Assembly (NCBI RefSeq): GCF_004136015.1 | Contig: NZ_CP024866.1 | Location: 2,426,638 to 2,486,529 of the forward strand | Direction: 5' to 3' | DNA length: 59,892 bases | Origin: Pseudomonas sp. ACM7 | Lineage (GTDB): Bacteria > Pseudomonadota > Gammaproteobacteria > Pseudomonadales > Pseudomonadaceae | In this document: positions 36,327-44,839 of the stretch, piece by piece | Layout of the letters: the number at the start of each line of letters is the position of its first letter | Position numbering within the stretch: position 1 is the first letter of the stretch | The notes under the pieces: generated by a model | Database searches by the model: none | The model's input: only the letters and a program-made list of their open reading frames with translations | Told to the model about the DNA's origin: nothing | Translations under genes and position numbers: made by a program

Positions 36327-36857
36327 GTGAACACTCGTTGTTGTGCAGTTGCGCTGCTGTTGGCCTTGAGCGGATCGGTATTCGCGGCGGACACCGTCGT
36401 CCTGCTGGTGCCAAACCCCATCGGGATCTGGCTGATCACGTTCGGCATCGCGTTTCTGATCGCCGAGGCGGCCTTGCCCAATTACGGCGTGATCGGTCTG
36501 GGCGGCATTGTGATGTTCGTGATCGGTGCGGTGATTCTGAGCAACACCGAGGTGCCGGTTCCGTTGATGATCGGCCTGGGACTGATCAGTGCCCTGTTGC
36601 TGATTTTCCTGCTGATCCACGCACTGAAAACCCGACCGCGCGAAAACGTCAGTGGCGATGCAGGACTGGTGGGTAGCGTGGCTCCGGTGATGTCGCTGGC
36701 CGGCAATGCCTACAACGGTTGGGTGCACCTGCAAGGAGAAAAGTGGCAAGTGCTCAGCGCCACGCCGCTGCAACCCGGGCAAAGGGTCCGGGTGGTGGCA
36801 CGCAAGGGATTATTGCTGGAAGTGGCCGCGGCTGACGCGGCGCCGGGTGGAGAATAA
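36327..36857 (+). CDS. NfeD-like membrane protein (short form)
   Basis: A 176-residue protein of the short NfeD type without the ClpP-like protease domain. It has a signal-like N-terminus, three hydrophobic helices (about 30-105) and a C-terminal OB-fold domain ([54 protein letters not shown]). A GTG start at 36327 is chosen because GGAGGG lies six bases upstream; an upstream ATG at 36306 lacks a Shine-Dalgarno. It is paired with the stomatin gene two bases downstream, the usual NfeD-stomatin arrangement. Confidence 0.82.
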   Translation: MNTRCCAVALLLALSGSVFAADTVVLLVPNPIGIWLITFGIAFLIAEAALPNYGVIGLGGIVMFVIGAVILSNTEVPVPLMIGLGLISALLLIFLLIHALKTRPRENVSGDAGLVGSVAPVMSLAGNAYNGWVHLQGEKWQVLSATPLQPGQRVRVVARKGLLLEVAAADAAPGGE

Positions 36858-36859
36858 CC

Positions 36860-37618
36860 ATGGGCCTGCAACTGGGTTTTGCCGCGCTGCTGTTACTGGT
36901 GATTGCACTGGCGGGGTCGACCTTCCGCATCCTGCGCGAATACGAGCGCGGAGTGGTCTTCCAGCTCGGGCGCTTCTGGCAGGTCAAAGGCCCCGGCCTG
37001 ATCCTGCTGATTCCAGTGGTGCAGCAAATGGTTCGCGTCGACTTGCGTACCGTGGTCCTCGACGTGCCGCCACAAGACGTGATCACCCGCGACAACGTTT
37101 CGGTCAAGGTCAACGCGGTGCTGTATTTCCGCGTCCTCGATCCGCAGAAAGCGATTATTCAGGTTGAAGACTTTCTCATGGCCACCAGCCAACTGGCTCA
37201 AACCACGTTGCGCGCGGTGCTCGGTAAACATGAGCTCGATGAACTGCTGGCCGAGCGTGAGCGGTTGAACATCGACATCCAGCAAGTGCTCGACGCCCAG
37301 ACCGACGCCTGGGGCATCAAGGTCGCCAACGTCGAGATCAAGCACGTAGACCTTAACGAATCGATGATCCGCGCCATCGCCAAACAGGCCGAAGCCGAAC
37401 GGGAACGCCGGGCCAAGGTGATCCACGCCGAAGGCGAATTGCAGGCCTCGGAAAAACTCATGCAGGCCGCCGAAATGCTCGGGCGCCAGCCTGGGGCCAT
37501 GCAGCTGCGGTATATGCAGACGTTGAGTTCGATTGCCGGGGACAAGAGCTCGACCATTGTCTTTCCGCTGCCGATCGAGTTGCTCAAGGGGATGGCGGAT
37601 TTGTCGTCCAAACCTTGA
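36860..37618 (+). CDS. Stomatin/slipin-family (SPFH) membrane protein
   Basis: A 252-residue SPFH protein. It has one N-terminal transmembrane helix (about 4-22), then [42 protein letters not shown], the prohibitin-like domain, and a C-terminal coiled coil ([32 protein letters not shown]). Such proteins form membrane microdomain scaffolds and usually partner with NfeD. The ATG follows the NfeD stop by two bases. Confidence 0.9.
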   Translation: MGLQLGFAALLLLVIALAGSTFRILREYERGVVFQLGRFWQVKGPGLILLIPVVQQMVRVDLRTVVLDVPPQDVITRDNVSVKVNAVLYFRVLDPQKAIIQVEDFLMATSQLAQTTLRAVLGKHELDELLAERERLNIDIQQVLDAQTDAWGIKVANVEIKHVDLNESMIRAIAKQAEAERERRAKVIHAEGELQASEKLMQAAEMLGRQPGAMQLRYMQTLSSIAGDKSSTIVFPLPIELLKGMADLSSKP

Positions 37619-37624
37619 TGGCCC

Positions 37625-37703
37625 CAAAAGATCGCAGCCTTCGGCAGCTCCTACAGGTGTACGCCGCGCCCATGTAGGAGCTGCCGAAGGCTGCGATCTT
37701 TTG
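37625..37703. repeat. REP inverted pair, GTAGGAGCTGCC type
   Basis: CAAAAGATCGCAGCCTTCGG...CAGCTCCTAC and the complementary arm, with a centre of about 18 bp. It lies just after the stomatin gene and may end its transcript. Confidence 0.9.
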
Positions 37704-37822
37704 ACCTTCCCCATAGACACCAACGTCTGGTAACCGCGTCGGAGATTTCCTTCAAGTTGTAGTGGTGTTGGTGAACTTGTTCCGGCCCAAGCCCAGGTCT
37801 AGTCTGGCTTTGTCACTGAATA

Positions 37823-38028
37823 AACGGTGACACGGACGTGCAAGTCCGACGAAACTGTTTAGGGCGCAATTGCCATGGCTCATGCTTTATGGCGGCTGCG
37901 CGCAGGAGATCCTCGGATCTGCTGGGTGTCCTAAACAGTCCCGGTCTTGCACACCTGCGCACGGCCGCCACCCAATTCGCGTGCAAACGAACGGTGACGG
38001 CTCCAAATTACTGTTTAGGGAATTTTAT
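37823..38028 (+). promoter_or_regulatory. Structured 5' leader of the DUF6124-type gene (switch-like)
   Basis: ACTGTTTAGG occurs at 37854-37863 and again at 38010-38019, where it overlaps the ribosome binding site ahead of the ATG at 38029. Its exact complement CCTAAACAGT is at 37930-37939. GTGCAAG (37838-37844) pairs with CTTGCAC (37946-37952), extending the first helix; GTGCAA recurs at 37981. AACGGTGAC is also duplicated (37823-37831 and 37990-37998). A 14-of-16 hairpin (37891-37906 / 37953-37968) is a further pairing in the middle. The two main pairings are mutually exclusive, one hiding the ribosome binding site. A local hairpin CGGAC...GTCCG is at 37833-37848. Confidence 0.6.
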
Positions 38029-38412
38029 ATGTTCAAGGTATCTCCAAATCCGCCAGACAACTCTGGCACCCCGTCCGAAGAATCCTTCGAAGACGAAAAA
38101 CTCAAAGAAGCCGCCGACCGCGCCTTCGCCCACTACTTCCCCCCGACCACCGAAAAACCGCCCAGGCACCGCAAAGGTAACCTCTTCACCGTCGCCCCCG
38201 ATGTCAACACCGAATCCCTTCTGGCCAACGCTTCCGAAGACCTGCTGTCCATCAGCGCCATCGCTGCCAATCTGGCAGACGATGTGGACGGGACGCGGCG
38301 CTCGGTAGCCTTGGCGCTCAGCCGCATGGCCGATGGCGTGCAGTTGCTCGTAGAGCGAGCGCTGGATCATTGGGAGGAGTCGGAGATCATGCAGGCTCGG
38401 GTCAAGGTTTAG
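38029..38412 (+). CDS. DUF6124-type hypothetical protein
   Basis: A 127-residue protein with the start MFKVSPNPPDNSGTPSEESFEDEKLKEAADRAFAHYF, typical of the DUF6124 family found in Pseudomonas. The C-terminal half is helical (NTESLLANASEDLLSISAIAANLADDVDGTRRSVALALSRMADGVQLLVERALDHWEE), with no catalytic motif or membrane segment. Function is unknown. It is expressed alone behind an unusual leader of about 200 nt that can bury its ribosome binding site. Confidence 0.8.
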   Translation: MFKVSPNPPDNSGTPSEESFEDEKLKEAADRAFAHYFPPTTEKPPRHRKGNLFTVAPDVNTESLLANASEDLLSISAIAANLADDVDGTRRSVALALSRMADGVQLLVERALDHWEESEIMQARVKV

Positions 38413-38440
38413 CCGAATAGATTTGTGGTGAATTGACCGC

Positions 38441-38555
38441 CGCCATCGTCGGAACGCCGCCCGGAGCAAGCTCGCTCCCACAGTTGATCGTCGGTGAACA
38501 CAACCTATGTGTACGACTGAGATCCAATGTGTGTGGAGCTTGCTCGCGATGGCGT
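38441..38555. repeat. Degenerate REP pair
   Basis: The left arm (CGCCATCGTC...GGAGCAAGCTCGCTCCCACA) and the right arm (TGTGTGGAGCTTGCTCGCGATGGCG) carry several mismatches, and the centre is about 50 bp. It is more decayed than the other REP pairs in the window. Confidence 0.7.
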
Positions 38556-38604
38556 CAGTGCCGTCGATACACGACTTCTGGAAAACGCGTTTTTTGTTAC
38601 AGAC

Positions 38605-40176
38605 TCACTTCAACACGAACAAGCGTGCGTTGGCGCCTCCCGCCTGCGTTACGCCAACGCTCTGCCAGCCTGCGGGCAACGGCGCGAATTCGTTCGGCAA
38701 ATCGACGGTGCCGATCAACCACACCCGGCCGGTGCCTTTGGGCAAATTACTGAGGCTATCGAGGTAAATATCCTGAGTCACCAGCGTGCCGAAACCATAG
38801 GCATTCGGCCGGCTCGAAGCGCCATTGGCCAACGGCGGGGTGTACAGCAGCGGTTTGGCGTCAGTGCGGTTGTAATAGACATAACTGAGGTACCAGAGCA
38901 TGTCGCTGGTGACGATCCGGTCACCGGCAACGAAGTGCTGGTTCACGTAGTCCACCATGACGCTGATTTGATCGTTGGTATCGACCGTGGCGTTGTTGTT
39001 CAGGCCTACCAGTTCGACGCTGACAAACAACACCAGCACCGTCAGGGCCACCACCCGAAAGACCGCGTACACGCGGTCAATGGCCAGTGCGGCAATCATC
39101 GGCAGGCCGAGGGCATACGCGGTGAGGTAACGCTCGATGAACACCGGCGAGATGAACGACACCGAAAACACCAGCAACAACGGCAAAACGGTGTAGATCA
39201 CCAGTAACGCGCTGCCACGAATGACACTGCGATCCCGCGCCAGCGCCACACACACCAAGGCCAGCACCGCCAAGGGCAACGTCATGAAAAGCGGTGTGGC
39301 CAGGGTCTCGCCATCGTCCTGGGTCAGGAACGACCAGATCATCGAAGGTAACGAGGCGAAGGTGACCGGTGTCTCCCACCCTACATCGCCATTGGCTTTG
39401 AGTTGGTCCATGTGCTGCATCAGATCTATCAGGCTGGGCACCCACGGCAAGTACACCAACACAATCGCCACGTTCGCCCACCACCAGCCGGGCTGCTGGA
39501 TATGCCGCAAGCGATAGCCAGGCTGTACGCGGAGCAGCCCCAGATACAGCCAGTGACACAGCACGCACAGGGCCGTGAAGTAATGGGTGTAGAACGCCGC
39601 GCTCATCAGCAGTGCGTAAATCACCAGATAGCGCCTACGCCCGGGGTGTTTGATCCAGTAAACCAGGGCAATCGTGGCACCGATCAGCCACAGCCCCAGC
39701 AACGAATACATGCGCACTTCCTGGCTGTAACGCACGGCGGTAGGCAGCAGCGCCAACAGGACGCCGGCCAACAACGCGGCGCGGCGAGTGGCGAGCAAGT
39801 CCACCAGCCAGACGCCAAGCGCCACGGTGGCAATCCCCGGTAGCGCGCTCAGGCTTCGAATCGAAAAAATGCCATTGCCGAACAGCTCGATCCAGCCATG
39901 CAGCAGCATGAAATACAGCGGCGGATGCACATCATGGGCAGCATGCACCCAGATCCCGGCCAGCGAATACTGGCTCAGCAGCAGACTGGAACCTTCATCG
40001 CCCCAGACCGCCGCCGCGGTCAGGTCATAAAAACGCACCAGCGCGGCCAATGCCAGGATCGGCAGCAGCCAATGCTCGCGCACCCATCGAAGCAAGCGTT
40101 GAACACTCGCCCAGGTGCCGGGTGCCGCGTGGGGGCCTTGGGTGCCGTCAAGCGGCGTTTCTCTGCGCGCCTCCAT
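38605..40176 (-). CDS. GT39-type membrane glycosyltransferase
   Basis: A 523-residue integral membrane protein with about 11-12 transmembrane helices, of the ArnT/PMT-like glycosyltransferase family. The N-terminal loop has the hallmark acidic pair in AVWGDEGSSLLLSQYSLAGIWVHAAHDVHPPLYFMLLH. It would transfer a sugar from a polyprenyl-phosphate donor in the periplasm; the acceptor (lipid A, protein or glycan) is unknown. The C-terminal 110 residues form a periplasmic domain. No other surface-glycan genes are next to it. Confidence 0.85.
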   Translation of the reverse strand: MEARRETPLDGTQGPHAAPGTWASVQRLLRWVREHWLLPILALAALVRFYDLTAAAVWGDEGSSLLLSQYSLAGIWVHAAHDVHPPLYFMLLHGWIELFGNGIFSIRSLSALPGIATVALGVWLVDLLATRRAALLAGVLLALLPTAVRYSQEVRMYSLLGLWLIGATIALVYWIKHPGRRRYLVIYALLMSAAFYTHYFTALCVLCHWLYLGLLRVQPGYRLRHIQQPGWWWANVAIVLVYLPWVPSLIDLMQHMDQLKANGDVGWETPVTFASLPSMIWSFLTQDDGETLATPLFMTLPLAVLALVCVALARDRSVIRGSALLVIYTVLPLLLVFSVSFISPVFIERYLTAYALGLPMIAALAIDRVYAVFRVVALTVLVLFVSVELVGLNNNATVDTNDQISVMVDYVNQHFVAGDRIVTSDMLWYLSYVYYNRTDAKPLLYTPPLANGASSRPNAYGFGTLVTQDIYLDSLSNLPKGTGRVWLIGTVDLPNEFAPLPAGWQSVGVTQAGGANARLFVLK

Positions 40177-40340
40177 TGCCTCCCCTCGAGTCTGCCGGTG
40201 AAAAAACCTTGAAGCTTGCCATCACTGTAGGACAGCCACAGCGCCGTCGTCGATGCTGGCTTTGCGACCAACGACATTCGGCGGCCATGCGGATCCGGGT
40301 CTACGCTCTTGCATGGCGTGACTTGACCACGGAGATGCCC

Positions 40341-40415
40341 ATGGAAACGATGAACCCCTTCCTGGTGCTCAACTTCAGCATCGCCCTGAATGGGCTGCTC
40401 CCTTCGCGCAACTGA
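40341..40415 (+). CDS. Candidate 24-residue peptide
   Basis: METMNPFLVLNFSIALNGLLPSRN, with GGAGA nine bases before the ATG. It is hydrophobic in the middle and polar at the C-terminus. It sits 54 bp before the DUF6916-type gene, followed by a GC-rich hairpin. It could be a small membrane peptide or a leader controlling the downstream gene; it may also be chance. Confidence 0.4.
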   Translation: METMNPFLVLNFSIALNGLLPSRN

Positions 40416-40421
40416 GCAGCC

Positions 40422-40445
40422 GCCGGGGGGTTCAAATCCCCCGGC
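40422..40445 (+). terminator. GC-rich hairpin between the short peptide and the DUF6916-type gene
   Basis: GCCGGGGG (40422-40429) pairs perfectly with CCCCCGGC (40438-40445) around an 8-nt loop containing TTCAAAT. A weak T-rich stretch (TTTCAATTTT) follows, so it may act as a partial terminator. It resembles a tRNA T-arm but no tRNA is present. Confidence 0.5.
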
Positions 40446-40469
40446 CACTTTCAATTTTGGAGTGACGCC

Positions 40470-40781
40470 ATGCTGCAACAGGTTCAAAGCCAACACTTTC
40501 AGGCGCTGCTGAGCAAGACAGGGACCCTGCGACTGCCGGATGGAAGTGAATTGCCGATCCACATCGACAGCCTTGAAGAAACGCCCCGCTCGCGGATGCC
40601 CAAGAGCGAGCGCATGCCGTTCAGCGTCGAGTTCAACAGCCTGAACCCCACAGAGTTTGTCGATGGGTTGTGCGCATTGGCGTTGCCGGAGTTGGGTCAG
40701 GTGCAAGCCATCTTTGTCTCCCGAGTGCCGGCCATGGGACGTGACCCCGGCGTGGGGTACTTTTACATCGCGTTCAATTGA
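40470..40781 (+). CDS. DUF6916-type hypothetical protein
   Basis: A 103-residue protein (MLQQVQSQHFQALLSKTGTLRLPDGSELPIHIDSL...). The pattern of beta strands and the closing GRDPGVGYFYIAFN resemble DUF6916 proteins often encoded near tail-collar or secreted repetitive proteins. No signal peptide or catalytic motif is visible. GGAGTG precedes the ATG at good spacing. A single REP arm follows. Function is unknown. Confidence 0.75.
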   Translation: MLQQVQSQHFQALLSKTGTLRLPDGSELPIHIDSLEETPRSRMPKSERMPFSVEFNSLNPTEFVDGLCALALPELGQVQAIFVSRVPAMGRDPGVGYFYIAFN

Positions 40782-40791
40782 ACACGAAATT

Positions 40792-40823
40792 CCAATGTGG
40801 GAGCGAGCCTGCTCGCGAAGGGG
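40792..40823. repeat. Single REP arm
   Basis: TCCAATGTGGGAGCGAGCCT...GCTCGCGAAGG without a paired arm nearby, unlike the other REP elements of this window. Confidence 0.7.
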
Positions 40824-40844
40824 CCAGATCAAACACCGCAAATC

Positions 40845-41711
40845 TTACCGCTGCATCCCCCAACGCTTTACCGTGACCCGCTCCAACGTGCTGAACACCA
40901 GGTTTTCCACCAGCAAGCCGATCAGGATCACCACCGCCAATCCGGCAAACACCTTGTCGGTGTACAGCTCATTGCGGTTCTGGAAGATGTACCAGCCCAA
41001 GCCACCCTTGCCACTGGTGGCACCGAACACCAATTCAGCGGCGATCAATGTGCGCCAGGCAAAAGCCCAGCCGATTTTCAGCCCCGCAAGAATCGATGGC
41101 AGTGCTGCCGGAATCAGAATGAACAGCACGAAGCGCATGCCTTTGAGGCCGTAATTGCGCCCGGCCATGCGCAGGGTTTCCGAGACACCGAGGAACCCGG
41201 CATAAGTGTTCAACGCCAAGGCCCAGAGCACCGAATGCACCAATACGAAAATCAGGCTGTTCTGCCCCAGGCCGAACCACAGCAGCGCCAACGGCAACAG
41301 CGCAATCGCCGGCAGCGGGTTGAACATCGAGGTCAACGTACTCAATAGATCGCGACCGAACTGCGTCGACACCGCCAAAGTGGTCAGGGCAAACGCCAGC
41401 ACAATGCCGATCAAGTACCCCTTGAGCAGCACCACCAGCGAAATCCACACCTTGCCCAGCAACTCGCCACTGAGCAAGCCGTCATACAGCGCGCTCCCGG
41501 TTTGCAGAAAGCTCGGCAGCAGCAGGTCGTTGTTCTGAACGCGGGCAACCACCTCCCACAGGACCGCGAGCAAAATCAGGATCAGGCTTTTGCGTAACCA
41601 GCCTTGTTGCCACAGGCGCTGACCGAGCGGTAATTCACGCTCCAGCGGCACGCTCGTCAGCGGCTGTAACACCGTTTCAAACTCTTCACGCGGGGATGAT
41701 AAAAGGCTCAT
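40845..41711 (-). CDS. ABC transporter permease, sulfonate/nitrate/taurine type
   Basis: A 288-residue permease with about six transmembrane helices, of the SsuC/TauC type. The EAA loop is GVSETLRMAGRNYGLKGMRFVLFILIPAALPSILAGLKIGW. It would form the membrane channel for the binding protein at 42598. Being last in the operon, it should still be translated, but its ATPase partner gene is interrupted. Confidence 0.88.
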   Translation of the reverse strand: MSLLSSPREEFETVLQPLTSVPLERELPLGQRLWQQGWLRKSLILILLAVLWEVVARVQNNDLLLPSFLQTGSALYDGLLSGELLGKVWISLVVLLKGYLIGIVLAFALTTLAVSTQFGRDLLSTLTSMFNPLPAIALLPLALLWFGLGQNSLIFVLVHSVLWALALNTYAGFLGVSETLRMAGRNYGLKGMRFVLFILIPAALPSILAGLKIGWAFAWRTLIAAELVFGATSGKGGLGWYIFQNRNELYTDKVFAGLAVVILIGLLVENLVFSTLERVTVKRWGMQR

Positions 41712-41731
41712 CGGGCACTCCTCTCAATGGC

Positions 41732-42592
41732 TCAATAAGCAATGCGGATGTCGGAGAAATCCAGCTCACGCTCGGCTTCCGGGGACTGACCTTCATCGAA
41801 CAACAACCGATGAATGCGCCGCGCCGACTCCTGAAAGGCCACGCCACCGAGGCTGTGCAAGTCGTATTGATGGCTGTGGACCTCGGCTCGCACCCGCCCC
41901 GGATGCGGCGATAGCAGCAGGATTCGATTGCCCACCACCAGCGCTTCTTCGATGGAGTGCGTGACGAACAGCAGCGTGAAGCGCACTTCTTCCCAGAGCA
42001 GCAGCAATTCTTCCTGCATCTTGCGGCGGGTCAGCGCGTCCAGGGCGGCGAAGGGTTCGTCCATCAAGAGGATTTTCGGCTGCATGGCCAGCGCACGAGC
42101 AATCGCCACACGCGCTTTCATGCCGCCGGACAAGGTATGCGGGTAGGCGTCGGCAAACGCCGCCAGACCGACCTTGTCCAGGTAGTGCAACGCTCGTTCC
42201 TCGGCCTCTTTGCGCTTGAGCGTCCTGGAAGCCAGCAGCGGAAACATCACGTTCTATTTGACGGTTTTCCACGGCGGCAGTTGATCGAATTCCTGGAACA
42301 CCACGATCCGGTCCGGCCCCGGGGCATGAACGGTTTGCCCCTGAAGACGAATCTCGCCTTCACAGGGCTGAATGAACCCGGCGACCGCCTTGAGCAACGT
42401 TGATTTGCCGCAACCGGACGGACCGAGCAGCACAAAGCGGTCTGCCGGATCGATTTCAAAACTGACCTGATGGGTCGCACGAACCACACGCTGAGGCGTG
42501 CGGTATTCGAGGCTGACGTTGTCGACCGACAGCAGCGCTTGGGCTGCCGCGATCGGTTTGCTGACCGTGTGGCCTTGCAAAGGGGCGTTCAT
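41732..42592 (-). pseudogene. Interrupted ABC transporter ATPase (SsuB/TauB type)
   Basis: The full gene would encode 286 residues. The first 112 codons give the N-terminal half, with Walker A GPSGCGKST and the Q-loop (VVFQEFDQLPPW). An in-frame TAG at 42254-42256 follows KTVK. The frame then continues NVMFPLL... with a normal signature LSGGM, Walker B ILLMDEP and H-loop FVTHSIEEAL. Homologues have Gln at the TAG position, so one CAG-to-TAG change explains it. Everything else looks intact, so the mutation is recent, or the stop is suppressed, or a downstream ATG (42247) restarts translation. Confidence 0.85.
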
Positions 42593-42597
42593 CTCGG

Positions 42598-43623
42598 TCA
42601 GCTCCCTTGCAGCGGTTTGGCGTCCTGGAAGAAGTAGTCCTTCCACGAGTCCGGTTTGTTTTTGATCGCGCCGACACGGTAGAGGAATTCGGCCAGCGGG
42701 TAAGTGTTTTTCGGCGTGACGCTGAATTCGAACTGTGGGTCATCGATGATTTTCAGCAGCGCGGCACGGTCGATTTTGGCCTTGGTGACGCGGATGTAAG
42801 TATCCGCCGCCGCGCCTTTATCGTTCTGGGCAAACTCGGCCGCTTCAGTCAGCGCCTGGACGAACGCTTTATAGGTTTTCGGGTTCTCGTCGCGGAATTT
42901 CTCGGTGGCGAACAGCACCGTCGGCGAGTTCGGGCCGAGCACGTCATTGGAATTGAGCACAACGTGGACGTTAGGGTTAGCCAGCTCTTGATCCTGGAAC
43001 GGCGGGTTGGAAAAGTGCCCGGTCAACTCGGTGCCGCCGGCAATCAGCGCCGCCGTGGCGTCGGGGTGCGGAACGGCGATGGTGTACTTGTCGAGGCGAT
43101 TGAATTCCTTGTCACCCCACTGCTTGGCGGCCGCGTATTGCAGGATGCGCGACTGCACCGACACGCCGACCGCCGGCACCGCGATGCGGTCCTTCTCGGT
43201 GAAGTCAGCGATGGTTTTGACCTTGGGATTGTTGCTCACCAGGTAGTAAGGGAAGTTGCCAAGGGAAGCCACGGCTTTGACGTTCTGCTTGCCGTGGGTG
43301 CGGTCCCAGATGGTCAGCAGCGGACCGACGCCCGCACCGGCAATATCAATGGAACCGGAGAGCAATGCATCGTTGACCGCCGCACCACCGGAGAGCTGGG
43401 TCCAGTCGACCTTGATGTCGATGCCTTCCTGCTTGCCGTACTTCTCGATCAGGTTCTGATCGCGCACCACATTGAGCAACAGATAAACAATGCCGAACTG
43501 CTCGGCGATGCGGATTTCACCTTCGGCGTGGGCCACGGTCGGCGCCACCAGGCTGCCGGCGATCAAGCTGAAACCCAGGCCGATGGCCGCGGCCAACGGT
43601 GCAAATGGAAGACGTTTGGACAT
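42598..43623 (-). CDS. Sulfonate/taurine-type ABC substrate-binding protein
   Basis: A 341-residue periplasmic binding protein with a signal peptide (cleavage after AHA, about residue 33). The mature start EIRIAEQFGIVYLLLNVVRDQNLIEKYGKQEGIDIKVDWTQLSGGAAVNDALLSGSIDIAGAG is typical of the SsuA/TauA/NrtA type. The neighbouring dioxygenase suggests a sulfonate or sulfate ester ligand. The stop lies five bases before the ATPase start. Confidence 0.88.
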   Translation of the reverse strand: MSKRLPFAPLAAAIGLGFSLIAGSLVAPTVAHAEGEIRIAEQFGIVYLLLNVVRDQNLIEKYGKQEGIDIKVDWTQLSGGAAVNDALLSGSIDIAGAGVGPLLTIWDRTHGKQNVKAVASLGNFPYYLVSNNPKVKTIADFTEKDRIAVPAVGVSVQSRILQYAAAKQWGDKEFNRLDKYTIAVPHPDATAALIAGGTELTGHFSNPPFQDQELANPNVHVVLNSNDVLGPNSPTVLFATEKFRDENPKTYKAFVQALTEAAEFAQNDKGAAADTYIRVTKAKIDRAALLKIIDDPQFEFSVTPKNTYPLAEFLYRVGAIKNKPDSWKDYFFQDAKPLQGS

Positions 43624-43641
43624 GAGAGTTTCTCCGAAAAA

Positions 43642-44538
43642 TCAGAAAGGCGCGTCGCCCTGGATGGTGGTGCGATACAACTTGCGGCGCAGGTAGCTCG
43701 GGCATCCGGCGGCGAGATGAATCAGCGAACGGTTGTCCCAGAACACCAGGTCGTGGGCCTGCCATTGATGGCGGTAGATGTTTTGCGGCAGCACGCTGTG
43801 GGCGTAGAGCTCGTCGAGCAGTTGCTTGCTTTCGTCTTCCGGCAAACCAACGATGCGCGTGGTGAAACCCTCACTGACGAACAACGCCTTACGGCCGTTT
43901 TCCGGGTGTGTGCGGACGATCGGATGAACCACTTCGGCGACCTGAGCGAGTTGCTCTGGCGTCAGCGTCGGGCGCCAGTTGCCTTCGAATTTGGTCTCGC
44001 TGTAGCGCGCGGTGTAAGAGTGCGCGGCCGAGCGACCTTCGACGGCTTTGCGCAGCGCTTCGGGCAGGTTGTCCCAGGCTTTATGCATGTCGGCGAAGAG
44101 CGTGTCGCCGCCCTCGGATGGCAGCTCCTGGGCGTGCAGCATCGAGCCCAGGCTTGGCAGCTCTTTATAGGAAAGGTCGGAATGCCAGAACTTGCCGGCA
44201 TCGCCGAGGCCGATGGATTGGCCATTTTCGATGATGTTGGAAACGATGAGGATTTCCGGATGCCCGGCGAGCAGGAATTGCTTGAGCACATGAATCTGCA
44301 ACACGCCGAAACGGCGGCTGAAAGCGATCTGCTGCTCGGGGGTAATGCGTTGATCGCGGAACACCACGACGTGATGATCCAGGTGCGCACGGTGAATGCG
44401 GGCAAAGTCCTGATCATTGATCGGGCGGGACAGGTCGAGGCCGATGATTTCGACACCGACAGCGCCACTGAACGGGCGGATGTCGAAGGTTTGCGGCGCG
44501 ATGTTCGCGGCGCTTGGGGAAGCCGTTGCTGCAGACAT
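43642..44538 (-). CDS. TauD/TfdA-type 2-oxoglutarate dioxygenase
   Basis: A 298-residue Fe(II)/2-oxoglutarate-dependent dioxygenase. The iron site is H119-x-D121 (FWHSDLSY) with the distal histidine near 274 (NRSLIHLA), and the 2-oxoglutarate arginine is near 289 (LYRTTIQG). It would release sulfite or sulfate from an imported alkylsulfonate or sulfate ester. It is first in an operon with the ABC transporter genes. A GGGAGTG site precedes the ATG. Confidence 0.9.
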   Translation of the reverse strand: MSAATASPSAANIAPQTFDIRPFSGAVGVEIIGLDLSRPINDQDFARIHRAHLDHHVVVFRDQRITPEQQIAFSRRFGVLQIHVLKQFLLAGHPEILIVSNIIENGQSIGLGDAGKFWHSDLSYKELPSLGSMLHAQELPSEGGDTLFADMHKAWDNLPEALRKAVEGRSAAHSYTARYSETKFEGNWRPTLTPEQLAQVAEVVHPIVRTHPENGRKALFVSEGFTTRIVGLPEDESKQLLDELYAHSVLPQNIYRHQWQAHDLVFWDNRSLIHLAAGCPSYLRRKLYRTTIQGDAPF

Positions 44539-44734
44539 AAATCACTCCCACGCACGGCACGCTCAAAGGCGCGCGCGTCGATCAAGAAACTCACGGAGGT
44601 CCCGTGTTAGTTCGTGTCGTGCGGCGCGCCGATTGGTCGGCAGGTACGCAGGGGATGACTTTATAGGTATAAGAACGTGAATTTAAATACCGTTAGCGAA
44701 TAACGATATGGCTTTTGAGGTGTGTTGCCTTTTG
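44539..44734. other. Upstream region of the dioxygenase/ABC operon
   Basis: Nearly 200 bp before the operon. The far part is AT-rich, with TATTTAAATTCACG and ATTCGCTAACGG on the minus strand, which recalls the AT-rich sites before other sulfur-starvation genes; no consensus site is clear. Confidence 0.35.
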
Positions 44735-44822
44735 GGCCTCTTCGCGAGCAAGTCCGCTCCCACATTGGATGTGTGTTGATCACAGAACCAATGTGGGAGC
44801 GGGCTTGCTCGCGAAGGGGCCA
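44735..44822. repeat. REP inverted pair, GTGGGAGC type
   Basis: GGCCTCTTCGCGAGCAAG... and the complementary arm, about 20 bp apart. It lies between lapC and the dioxygenase operon and probably separates the two transcription units. Confidence 0.9.
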
Positions 44823-44839
44823 TTAGCCCCAGCCGAGAA

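Noticed and set aside
40422..40447. Apparent tRNA 3' end (GGGGGTTCAAATCCCCC-like)
   Set aside because: Only the T-arm-like hairpin is present; no acceptor, D or anticodon arms can be found upstream.
40020..40841. A 273-codon minus-strand frame covering the DUF6916-type gene
   Set aside because: It is antisense to a gene with a good Shine-Dalgarno, and its product is low-complexity, rich in Arg and Gln.
42607..44610. A 667-codon plus-strand frame over the sulfonate operon
   Set aside because: It is antisense to the binding protein and the dioxygenase, both of which have complete family motifs.
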